DNA of 64,000 bases, taken from Palsa-744 sp036498265 (GTDB lineage Bacteria > Actinomycetota > Thermoleophilia > Solirubrobacterales > Solirubrobacteraceae). Numbering within the stretch: position 1 is the first letter of the stretch; each line of letters opens with the position of its first letter. The stretch spans positions 124,001 to 188,000 of the forward strand of contig DASYFT010000031.1 in assembly GCA_036498265.1 (NCBI GenBank), given 5' to 3'. The notes beneath the pieces are model-generated. The model ran no database searches and was not told where the DNA came from. It saw only the letters and a list, made by a program, of their open reading frames with translations. The translations under genes were made by a program, and so were the position numbers. Positions 8,187-15,585 of this stretch are shown one piece after another.

Positions 8187-10573
8187 CAGGCGGCGCGTCC
8201 CCGCGCATCATCGTCCGGCTGTCGTTCGGCGTGGTGCCGGGCGAGCGCTCGCTCGTACCCGTCGGCCAGCCGGTCGAGCGTCCGCTCCCACGTGCGGGCC
8301 TGAACCGATGCCAGCGCACCCACCGCAAGCCTCGCCCGCAGCGCGCCGGAGCCCGACAGCTCGAGCATCGCCGCCGCCAGCTGCGCCGCGTCGGCCTCGC
8401 GCAGCAGGCCGCTGACGCCGTCCTCCACCAGCGAGAGCGGCCCCCCCTCGGCGACGGCGAGCACCGGCAGGCCGCTCGCCTGCGCCTCGAGGATGACCTG
8501 GCCGAAGGTATCGGTGGCGCTTGGAAAGACGAACACGTCCGCGCTCGCGTAGGCAGGCGCCAGCGCATCGCCCTCGAGCCATCCGAGGAACGTCGCGCGC
8601 TCGCCCAGGAGCTCGCGGAGTGCCTCCTGCTCCGGTCCTCCGCCCGCGAGCTGGAGGTGGAGTCTTGGGTCGCGCCCGTGCGCCAGCAGGAACGCCTCGG
8701 CGAGCAGCTCGACTCCCTTCTCGCGGGTGATCCGCCCGCTGTAGAGGAGGTTGACCGTGCCGGCAGGCGCCGATTGCTCGCGCAGGGACGGGTGAAAGCG
8801 CGAGGTGTCGACTCCTCGATCCCAGCGCATGACGCGCTCCCGTGGCATACCCAGCGCGGCAAGCGCGGCATCGGCCGCGGGGCTGGGGGAGAGCACCACG
8901 TCGCAGGCCGTGTAGAACGCTCCCACCGCCATCGTCACGCCGGCCGCGATCCGGGGGTCGCCGGAGCGCAGCGCGGCGTAGGCCGAGAGCTCGGTGTGGT
9001 AGCTGCCCAGCAGCGGCAGACCGAGCGCCCGGGCCACGAGCGCGCCGGCGACCCCCGCCGGCCCCGGCGAGCACACGTGGATCGCGTCGAAGCAGCCATC
9101 CGAGAGGGTCTGCACCGCCCCTGGAAGGCTCGGGACGCCGATCTTCAGGCCCGGGTAGAGCGGGACGTCGACCTCCGCCACCGCGGGAAGGCGCCGGTCG
9201 ACCTCCGGGTCGGTGCCGAGCACCTCGATCTCGAAGCCCCGCACCCCCCGCTGGCGGATCTCCTCGATCGTCCTCGTGACCCCGTGGGTGGAGCCGATGC
9301 CGTCGGCCAGGATCGCGACCCGTGGCCTGCGGCCGTCCCGGCCGGCGCCACCGACGCCGCGTCCACCCGGCCGGCGCTCGGAGCCGAGCCCACCGGAGTA
9401 CGGGATGGCGGCCAGCTTCGCCTGCTCGCTGGCGAGGAACGCCGTGGCGGGCGCGTAGGGAATCGCGGCGATGCACGCTTCGAACAGCCCTTCGGCGGCC
9501 GGAAGGACCTCGCACCCGCCGGCAGCCGCCCCCACCGCCACGTCGACGGCTGCGCGAAGCTTTCGCTCGTGCGCACGGCACGCGCGACGGTAGAGGTCGG
9601 CGTGGCTGAAGCCCTCGTCCTGCATGTGGGCGAGCAGGCCCCGCTCGTCGAGGTGGTCGAGCCCCACGGCGATCAGCCAGGCGCGCAGGAGGCAGCTCGC
9701 GTCCTCGGGCGAGACGCCGCCGTCCCCGCCCGTTCCCTGGCGGGCGTCGGCCTCGCTGAGCAGGCGGCGGACCATCGTGAGGACGCGTCTTGGATCCGGC
9801 TGCGCGCCCAGCCCTCCGGCGCCGCTTCCGAGCGAGCGCGCCGCCAGGGCGATGGCCGCGTGCGCCCACTTCGCGGCGCCGCCCTCCTCGCCGCGAGCCG
9901 CCACGTCCCCGGCTCGCATGTGAGCAAGGAACTCGGCCGGCGTCCCGGCCGGCGGCGATTCGGTGTAGGTCCGTCCTATGTCGACCCCGGCGTGGTCGTC
10001 GCTGCCGCCGATGCCGACGCCGTCACGGGTGGCGACGTAGGTCGCCGCTGGGCGGTTGAGCTCCGGTGCGCGCGCCCCGTTGCGGATCTCCCAGACGCCG
10101 AAGAGCTCCGCCAGGCGCCGGCGGTGGCGTGCCGTGAGCGGGGCGCCGACGGTGTAGTACGGGTGGGCGAGGGCGCAGGCTATGTCGCGGTCGAGCATGT
10201 AGCCGGCGCACAGCTCGACGTCGCCCCGGTGCCCCTGGAGCCATTCGTGGTCCTCGGCAGAGATCCCGTAGCAGAGCACGTGGACCGCCTGGGGCTCGCC
10301 GCGGAAGTGCGCCGTGAGCTCCTCCGAGATGAACACGTCCGGCCGGCTGGAGATCTCCAGGACCCCGGCGATCGTGTCGTGGTCGGTGATCGTGACGAAG
10401 TCCATGCCCCGCCGCTTGGCCAGCTCGTAGACCTCCTCCGGCGGCGTCGCGCACTCGGGCAGGCCGGCGGCGCGCTGGACGCCGAGCCTCGAGAGCTGCG
10501 AGGCGGTCGAGTGGCAGTGCATGTCGACGCGCGCGGCCCGCTGTTGCAGATGAGCCTGACCATGCACGTCCAT
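8186..10573 (-). CDS. PHP-domain phosphoesterase fused to GT4 glycosyltransferase
   Basis: 795 residues from ATG 10573, which has AGGGGA ten bases upstream; starts further up would overlap the chrA region. Residues ~17-280 are a PHP domain: VDMHCHSTAS (HxH at 19-21), TITDHDTI (64-67), ALAHP (~137) and GSDDH (190-194) supply the metal-binding His/Asp set. A helical linker follows. From ~418 a GT-B glycosyltransferase begins (RVAILADGIG, later YSGRITREKG, FPSATDTFGQVILEAQASGLPV), close to mannosyl/sulfoquinovosyl transferases. The fusion suggests one enzyme transfers a sugar while the PHP part hydrolyses a phosphate ester, perhaps of the glycosylated product. It is translationally coupled to the DUF2334 gene. 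Confidence 0.8.
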   Translation of the reverse strand: MDVHGQAHLQQRAARVDMHCHSTASQLSRLGVQRAAGLPECATPPEEVYELAKRRGMDFVTITDHDTIAGVLEISSRPDVFISEELTAHFRGEPQAVHVLCYGISAEDHEWLQGHRGDVELCAGYMLDRDIACALAHPYYTVGAPLTARHRRRLAELFGVWEIRNGARAPELNRPAATYVATRDGVGIGGSDDHAGVDIGRTYTESPPAGTPAEFLAHMRAGDVAARGEEGGAAKWAHAAIALAARSLGSGAGGLGAQPDPRRVLTMVRRLLSEADARQGTGGDGGVSPEDASCLLRAWLIAVGLDHLDERGLLAHMQDEGFSHADLYRRACRAHERKLRAAVDVAVGAAAGGCEVLPAAEGLFEACIAAIPYAPATAFLASEQAKLAAIPYSGGLGSERRPGGRGVGGAGRDGRRPRVAILADGIGSTHGVTRTIEEIRQRGVRGFEIEVLGTDPEVDRRLPAVAEVDVPLYPGLKIGVPSLPGAVQTLSDGCFDAIHVCSPGPAGVAGALVARALGLPLLGSYHTELSAYAALRSGDPRIAAGVTMAVGAFYTACDVVLSPSPAADAALAALGMPRERVMRWDRGVDTSRFHPSLREQSAPAGTVNLLYSGRITREKGVELLAEAFLLAHGRDPRLHLQLAGGGPEQEALRELLGERATFLGWLEGDALAPAYASADVFVFPSATDTFGQVILEAQASGLPVLAVAEGGPLSLVEDGVSGLLREADAAQLAAAMLELSGSGALRARLAVGALASVQARTWERTLDRLADGYERALARHHAERQPDDDARGRAA

Positions 10574-10646
10574 GACTGCAGATTCCCCTGCAAACGGCGA
10601 TTTTTTGTGACCATGCGGGAACCAACGCGTGAACAGCTTGTGAAGC

Positions 10647-11869
10647 TCACCGCGGGATCGGCGCGCCGAGCGCCCCCGCGAGGGTGCCGGCCAGCCCCGC
10701 GAGCAGGAGCGTGGCCACCACGCCCCTGCGCAGAACGAGCAGCATGGCCGCGGCACCTGCCAGCACGGCGAACTCCCAGCTCTCCGAGAGCGCGGTGGTG
10801 AGCGGCACGGAGGCGCCGATGATCGCCCCGGCGGCCGCCGGCGTGGCGCCGGCGAGGAACGCCAGCACGCTGCGGTTGCCGAGCATGCGCTCGAAGCGCC
10901 CGGCCCCGAGGAGGATGAAGGCGAAGGACGGGGCGAAGGCGACGAGCGCGGCCAGCAGCCCGCCGGCGAGCCCGAACGCGCTGTAGCCCACGGCGGCGAC
11001 CGTGTGGGTCACCGGGCCCGGCGTCACCTGACCCAGCGCCACCGCGTTCAGGAACTGGCCGTGTGTCATCCAGTGGTAGGCGCCCACCGCGTCTCCCTGC
11101 AGCAGCGGCACGATCACGAACCCGCCGCCGAAGGCGAGCGCCCCGACCTTCACCGAGCTCCACACGAGGGCCCCCACGCCGCCCGGGTCCCCGGTCGCGG
11201 CCAGCAGCGGCCAGCGGAGCCCGCGGACACGCGTAGCGGCACGCGCGCGAGCAGCAGGGCAGCCGGTGCCAGCAGGAGGTGCTCCCCGCGTGCCCGTCCG
11301 GCGAGGTCCCTGAGCAGGAGCTCCGCTCCGCCGCACGCCAGCAGAACGAGCACGAGCCATGGTCCGGCGAGCGCGGCCGCGACGCCCGCGACGAGTCCGT
11401 AGGCGAGCACCCGCGGACGCTGCTCTGCGCCGGTGCGCCGCCAGATCGGGGCCGCCACGCCGAGACCCGCGCGCACCGCGACGGCCGCCACCGCCGCGCC
11501 GGCTCCCCGGCCTGCGCCGAGCAGCCAGGCGGGCGGTGATCCTGCGAGGAACAGCGCCGAGAGCGCCAGCACCAGGACGAGTCCGGGGAGGATGAACGCG
11601 AGACCGCCGGCGAGCGCGCCGGCCGTGCCCCGCAGCCGCCACGCGCAGTAGATCGCAAGCTGTGTCGAGGCGGGGCCCGGCAGTAGGTTGGTGGCCGCGA
11701 TGGCGCGCTCGAAGTCCGCGTCGCTCAGCCAGCGCCTGCGCTCCACGCAGAGGTCGCGAAGGAGCGCGATGTGCGCAGGAGGACCGCCGAAGCCGACCGT
11801 GCCGATACGCCCCCAGTCGCGCACGATCTCCGCCAGCGACGGCTCTGTGGGCGCCGGTCGGGGTGGCAT
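10647..11869 (-). pseudogene. chrA: Chromate transporter ChrA, interrupted by a frameshift
   Basis: Both halves of a two-domain ChrA are present but in different frames. The N-terminal half starts at ATG 11869 and carries VGFGGPPAHIALL and NLLPGPASTQLA. The C-terminal half, one frame over, runs to the stop at 10647 with GALAFGGGFVIVPLL and LGQVTPGPV. The switch falls near 11218-11226; one extra C in the run before GCGGG would restore a single ~407-residue protein reading VSRGLRWPLLAATGD. ChrA proteins export chromate by proton exchange. This may be a genuine inactivation or a one-base assembly error in GC-rich DNA. Confidence 0.75.
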
Positions 11870-11878
11870 CGGACGCGG

Positions 11879-11884
11879 AGCGTA
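11879..11884 (-). promoter_or_regulatory. Start-proximal -10 (TACGCT) of chrA
   Basis: TACGCT lies 9 nt before ATG 11869 on the minus strand, with no Shine-Dalgarno between. This geometry would give a leaderless mRNA. Confidence 0.3.
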
Positions 11885-11993
11885 CGTGCTCGAGCCGGGC
11901 CCGTGCGCGTTCGCCGGCGGGGCGCGCGACCCGCCCGGCGCCCGCCGCGGAGGGTCGTCAGCGGTCCGTGGCAATCCATAAGCTGTCGCGACC

Positions 11994-12866
11994 GTGCACC
12001 CCATCTCCTACTTCCAGGCTGTGATCCTCGGCCTCACGCAGGGCATCGCCGAGCCGTTTCCGGTCTCGAGCCTCGGTCACGGCGTCGTCCTCCCGCGCCT
12101 GGCCGGCTGGCACATCCACCAGAACGACAAGTTCTTCCTGACCTTCCTCATCGCCACCCACCTCGCCACGGCGCTCGTCCTGCTGGGACTGTTCATCAAG
12201 GACTGGGTGCTGATCGTCAAGGGGTTGGGCCGCTCGCTGCAGATGCGAGAGATCCGGGCAGAGGACACCTACGCGAGACTGGGATGGCTGCTCGTCGCCG
12301 CGACGATCCCGGTCGGCATCATCGGCCTGCTCCTGCAGGACGCTCTGCGCAAACTGTTCGCCTCGCCCCAGACGGCGGCGGCCTTCCTGATCGTCAACGG
12401 CATCGCGCTGCTGGCGTTCGAGCGTCTGCGCCGGCGTCCGCCGCGCCCGGGCGACTACCTCGGCGACTCCGACGGGCGCATCGCAAGGCTGAGATGGCGC
12501 GAGGCGATCGGGGTGGGCACGTCGCAGGCCTTCGCCCTGATTCCGGGCATCTCCCGCTCCGGGTTCACGATGGGCGGCGGCCTCCTCGTCGGGCTCTCCA
12601 ACGAGGACTCGGCGCGCTTCGGGTTCCTGCTGGCCACGCCGGTCATCTTCGCCGCCGCGGTGCTGAAGCTACCCGAACTCCTCGGTTCGACCGGCAACGG
12701 CGTGAGGGGGCCGGCGCTGGTGGCGGGGCTGTGCGCGGCGGCGACCACTTTCTTCGCGGTGAAGTTCCTGCTCCGGTTCTTCCAGACGAACCGGCTGACG
12801 CCGTTCGGCATCTACTGCATCGGCCTCGGCGTCGTCTGCACGCTGGTGTTCGCGCTCGGTGGCTGA
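11994..12866 (+). CDS. uppP: Undecaprenyl-diphosphatase UppP/BacA-like
   Basis: 290 residues from GTG 11994, with about eight hydrophobic helices. The two signature regions of UppP are present: GIAEPFPVSSLGH near the N-terminus and PGISRSGFTMGGGLL in the middle. UppP removes one phosphate from undecaprenyl diphosphate and so recycles the carrier for peptidoglycan and other wall polymers at the membrane. In the first motif the first of the two usual glutamates (E-G-L-T-E) is Gln (Q-G-I-A-E); the second Glu, the Ser pair and the His are kept. The gene diverges from chrA. Confidence 0.85.
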   Translation: MHPISYFQAVILGLTQGIAEPFPVSSLGHGVVLPRLAGWHIHQNDKFFLTFLIATHLATALVLLGLFIKDWVLIVKGLGRSLQMREIRAEDTYARLGWLLVAATIPVGIIGLLLQDALRKLFASPQTAAAFLIVNGIALLAFERLRRRPPRPGDYLGDSDGRIARLRWREAIGVGTSQAFALIPGISRSGFTMGGGLLVGLSNEDSARFGFLLATPVIFAAAVLKLPELLGSTGNGVRGPALVAGLCAAATTFFAVKFLLRFFQTNRLTPFGIYCIGLGVVCTLVFALGG

Positions 12867-12888
12867 GCGGCCGAGTCCGCGCCGGCGC

Positions 12889-13149
12889 CTACGCCCGGGA
12901 TCCGGCGGAATCGGCCCTGGGCCCGGTCGCGAACCAGGCGAAGGCGAAGCAGGCGAGCGCCACGACCAGTGCGGCGATGCCGTGCTTGGTGTGGTGGTGG
13001 GTCGCTTCGGCGCTCGTCGCCGAGCTATGGCCTGGGAAGAACGACGGCAGCGAGTGCTCGGGAGTGACGAAGTAGATGATCGCGACGACGATCAGGGCGA
13101 CGCCCAGGATCACCGCCGGGACGATCAGTTTGCGCAGGTTGGGGCTCAT
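12889..13149 (-). CDS. Small two-helix membrane protein with His-rich loop
   Basis: 86 residues from ATG 13149. Two hydrophobic helices (LIVPAVILGVALIVVAIIYF and HGIAALVVALACFAFAWF) flank a short loop of the sequence ATHHHTKH. The His cluster could bind a metal, but no family is recognised. A TACCCT hexamer lies 9 nt before the start, as at many first genes here. It ends 22 nt from the convergent uppP gene. Confidence 0.55.
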   Translation of the reverse strand: MSPNLRKLIVPAVILGVALIVVAIIYFVTPEHSLPSFFPGHSSATSAEATHHHTKHGIAALVVALACFAFAWFATGPRADSAGSRA

Positions 13150-13237
13150 CGCCACGGAAGGGTAGTGCACGCCGGAGCGGAGCACGCGGGTGGCGCCGGA
13201 TCAGGCGATGCCCCCGGCACGCCATCATGTAGGGAGC

Positions 13238-14290
13238 ATGCCGCCGACACGTAGAACACCACCGAGGATCCCCCAGATCCCGCAGAGGATGTTCGAGACC
13301 CGAAGCGAGGCCTGGCGAGAGGTCGGCCTGCTGCGTCAGATCAGCCCCCGCATCGTCAAGCGGGCTCGCCTGGAGGCGCTCGTGCTGGTGCCGGCGTTCG
13401 TCGGCGTGGTGCTCTTCTACGACCATCGCGTGAGCATCCTGGGGGCCGCGGGCAGGCACGGCTCCGCGGCCCACGAACTCGAACCGGGGCTGGAAACGCT
13501 CGTGCGCGTGCTCACAGTCGTCGCCCTGCTGAGCCTCGGGTGGGCGATCGCACGCGACGTCGGACGTGGCCTCGGTCCACCCTTGTTCCGGCGACTCGAC
13601 CCGGCCACGGCTGGCACGGTCGGCTTCCTGATCCGCCTCACGACGGTCGTCATCGCCCTGTTCGTGGCGCTCAGCGTCGCTGGCATCCAGGCGCGCACGC
13701 TGGCGCTGGGAGGCGCGTTCACCGCGGTGATCTTTGGGCTCGCGGCCCAGCAGACACTGGGGAACCTGATCGCGGGCACCGTGCTGCTGAGCGCCCGCCC
13801 GTTTCGCGTCGGCGAGCGTGTCCGGCTCCAGGGGGGCGGGATCGCCGGGCAGATCGAGGGCACCGTCAGCTCGCTCGGCCTGCTCTATACGACGTTCGCG
13901 AGCGGCGAAGACTCGACCCTGGTCCCGAACAGCGTCGTGCTGGCCGCGGCTGTGATGCCGCTGCATGAGCCCGAGGCGGTCAACCTGAGGGCGCGCCTGC
14001 GGGCCGGGATGACCCCGGGCGACCTCCAGGAGACGCTCGAGCGCTCGATCCAGACGCCGCTGCGCGACGCTCCCAGGATCACCTTGGAGGAGCTCGACGG
14101 CGACGAGGTCGTGGTGCGGATCGCGGCGATCCCGCGCGTGGCCGCAGAGGGCCGGCGCCTCGCCAGCGAACTGCTGAGCGTGGTCTCCAGGGAGACGCAC
14201 CAGCCCGGATCCGCGCGCGCTCAGGCCCCAGGGTCGTCGGTGTCCGCGCCGGACGGGAGCGCCGCCGAGGCGCGATCGCAGACGCCGTAG
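13238..14290 (+). CDS. Mechanosensitive ion channel of the MscS family
   Basis: About 350 residues from ATG 13238; GTG 13190, ATG 13208 and ATG 13289 are possible starts. Three to four membrane helices are followed by the MscS pore and beta domain: TLALGGAFTAVIFGLAAQQT, LGNLIAGTVLL, RPFRVGERVRLQG and VPNSVV. The pore helix has the Ala/Gly alternation of MscS. It should open under membrane tension and release solutes in hypo-osmotic shock. The C-terminal tail is hydrophilic and variable, and its last 70 bp overlap the convergent RibD-C gene. Confidence 0.85.
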   Translation: MPPTRRTPPRIPQIPQRMFETRSEAWREVGLLRQISPRIVKRARLEALVLVPAFVGVVLFYDHRVSILGAAGRHGSAAHELEPGLETLVRVLTVVALLSLGWAIARDVGRGLGPPLFRRLDPATAGTVGFLIRLTTVVIALFVALSVAGIQARTLALGGAFTAVIFGLAAQQTLGNLIAGTVLLSARPFRVGERVRLQGGGIAGQIEGTVSSLGLLYTTFASGEDSTLVPNSVVLAAAVMPLHEPEAVNLRARLRAGMTPGDLQETLERSIQTPLRDAPRITLEELDGDEVVVRIAAIPRVAAEGRRLASELLSVVSRETHQPGSARAQAPGSSVSAPDGSAAEARSQTP

Positions 14291-15090
14291 CGCAGGAACA
14301 GGTCCGATTCGCACTCGAGGACTCCGAGCACCTCGAGCGAGGTGGGGGGTTCGAGCTCGGGGCCGGCGAGTATGCGCAGCGACTCCCCGCTCGCGGCCTC
14401 GCCGCCCGCGAGCCGGGGAGACACGGAGAGGAAGAGCTCGTCCACGAGACCCGCGGCGAACAGCTCCTGGCCCAGGTGCGGGCCGCCCTCGCAGAGGAGC
14501 ACCTGCACGCCGAAGCGCGAGCGCAGCTCGGCGAGCGCCGCCGCGAGGTCGACCCGGCCTTCGCGCTCCGAGCGCACGTACTCGACCTCTGCAGCCGTCG
14601 CCGGCAGGCTCGCCGCCGATGAGGTCACGATGACCACCCTCGCGGCCGGATCCGCGAGCAGCGGTATGTCGGGTTCGAGCGCCAGACGGCCCGAGACGAT
14701 GCAAGCCAGGGGCTCCTCGTCGAGCCCCCGCTCCAGCCGGAGGCGCCGGACCGAGGCCTCTTTGACGAGCCGGCCGTAGCGCTCCATCCGGACCGTGCCG
14801 GCTCCCACGAGGACCGCGTCGGCGGCCGAGCGCAGGCCGTGGAACATCTGCCTGTCGGCGCGCCCGCTGAGCGGAGCCGAGCGCCCGCCCAGGGTCGCAC
14901 GGCCGTCCACCGTGCTGACCATGTTCAAGAGCACGCGCTGACGAGCTGCCGGCTCGGGCGGCCGATCCCACAGCCCGAGCTGCTCGACCACCTCGGCGAC
15001 GGCGACGCGCTCGCCGGGCGGCAACAGCCGCCTGAGCCGCACCGGCGAATCGTCCTGCGCGCCCGGATCGGTGGCGCCCTCTGCGGTCAT
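14221..15090 (-). CDS. RibD C-terminal-domain reductase (dihydrofolate reductase fold)
   Basis: 289 residues from ATG 15090. The domain reads VLLNMVSTVDGRATL near the N-terminus, then ADAVLVGAGTVRMERYG, VIVTSS, and LLCEGGPHLGQELFAAGLVDELFL, the pattern of RibD-C/pyrimidine reductases. These bind NADPH and reduce a ribosylamino-pyrimidine in riboflavin (or deazaflavin) synthesis. A stand-alone domain without the deaminase half, and away from other rib genes, is common in Actinobacteria, where the substrate is often unknown. The gene is single, with a start-proximal -10. Confidence 0.75.
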   Translation of the reverse strand: MTAEGATDPGAQDDSPVRLRRLLPPGERVAVAEVVEQLGLWDRPPEPAARQRVLLNMVSTVDGRATLGGRSAPLSGRADRQMFHGLRSAADAVLVGAGTVRMERYGRLVKEASVRRLRLERGLDEEPLACIVSGRLALEPDIPLLADPAARVVIVTSSAASLPATAAEVEYVRSEREGRVDLAAALAELRSRFGVQVLLCEGGPHLGQELFAAGLVDELFLSVSPRLAGGEAASGESLRILAGPELEPPTSLEVLGVLECESDLFLRYGVCDRASAALPSGADTDDPGA

Positions 15091-15097
15091 CCTGGCA

Positions 15098-15103
15098 ACC
15101 CTA
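15098..15103 (-). promoter_or_regulatory. Start-proximal -10 (TAGGGT) of the RibD-C gene
   Basis: TAGGGT lies 7 nt before ATG 15090 on the minus strand. Transcription would begin at or next to the start codon. Confidence 0.3.
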
Positions 15104-15176
15104 GCCGCGACGGCCGCACGGCTCCCGGGCTGCTCGAGCGATTGCAACATCTCGACAACATCGCGGTGAGATGACC

Positions 15177-15185
15177 TGCTACCGT
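15177..15185 (+). promoter_or_regulatory. Extended -10 (TGCTACCGT) for the cold-shock gene
   Basis: TG-C-TACCGT is an extended -10 candidate. Initiation near 15192 would leave a leader of ~110 nt ahead of the csp start at 15303. Long structured leaders are usual for cold-inducible csp mRNAs, but I could not fold this one. Confidence 0.3.
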
Positions 15186-15302
15186 CATGGAGTCTGGCCG
15201 GCACATGAGACCGGCGAAAGTAGTGCAAGCGCTCGCAGGTCGAAGCTTCAAGAAGCATCCTCCGCGTCGCAGCACGCACACAAACGTGGAGGAATTCACA
15301 CT

Positions 15303-15506
15303 ATGCCAACCGGCACCGTAAAGTGGTTCAGCGACGACAAGGGCTTTGGCTTCATCACACCTGATGACGGCGACAAGGACCTGTTCGTGCATCACACGGG
15401 CATCAACGGCGAGGGCTACCGCTCGCTCCAGGAGGGGGCCAAGGTCTCCTACGATCCTGAGCAGGGCGACAAGGGCCCCAAGGCCGTGAACGTCCAGGCC
15501 ATCTGA
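15303..15506 (+). CDS. Cold-shock protein (CspA family)
   Basis: 67 residues from ATG 15303, with GGAGG at 15288-15292. The chain starts MPTGTVKWFSDDKGFGFI and contains DLFVHHTGI, i.e. both RNA-binding motifs (KGFGFI and LFVHH) of the five-stranded cold-shock domain. Length is as usual for the family. It binds single-stranded RNA/DNA and acts as an RNA chaperone in the cytoplasm. It is monocistronic: a long leader in front and a strong hairpin terminator 27 nt behind. Confidence 0.95.
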   Translation: MPTGTVKWFSDDKGFGFITPDDGDKDLFVHHTGINGEGYRSLQEGAKVSYDPEQGDKGPKAVNVQAI

Positions 15507-15532
15507 GCCTACCGACGCGAACCAACTCCAGA

Positions 15533-15555
15533 GGGCCCGCTCAGGCGGGCCCTTT
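15533..15555 (+). terminator. Intrinsic terminator of the cold-shock gene
   Basis: A perfect 8-bp stem, GGGCCCGC (15533-15540) with GCGGGCCC (15545-15552), closes a TCAG loop and is followed by TTT. It stands 27 nt after the csp stop and just before the promoter of the next gene. Confidence 0.85.
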
Positions 15556-15570
15556 GCATTTGACGAGGGG

Positions 15571-15576
15571 TATCGT
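15571..15576 (+). promoter_or_regulatory. Start-proximal -10 (TATCGT) of the mannosyltransferase-like gene
   Basis: TATCGT lies 9 nt before ATG 15586, after the csp terminator. The same hexamer at the same distance precedes pepA (56315-56320). No Shine-Dalgarno is seen. Confidence 0.4.
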
Positions 15577-15585
15577 GGCCCGCTG

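Noticed and set aside
10596..10610. T-run (TTTTTT) upstream of the PHP-glycosyltransferase as a terminator
   Set aside because: It lies on the plus strand, where no gene ends, and no GC stem directly precedes it; on the minus strand it is an A-run ahead of the start.
8231..10801. 856-codon open frame antisense to the PHP-glycosyltransferase gene
   Set aside because: The minus frame has complete PHP and GT-B motifs; the plus frame shows none and is dominated by Arg, Gly and Ala.
11200..11240. Programmed -1 frameshift in chrA
   Set aside because: No slippery X-XXY-YYZ heptamer is present at the frame junction and ChrA is not known to use frameshifting; a single-base loss explains it better.
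15560..15565. TTGACG as the -35 of the gene at 15586
   Set aside because: Only 5 bp separate it from TATCGT, so the two cannot act as one promoter.
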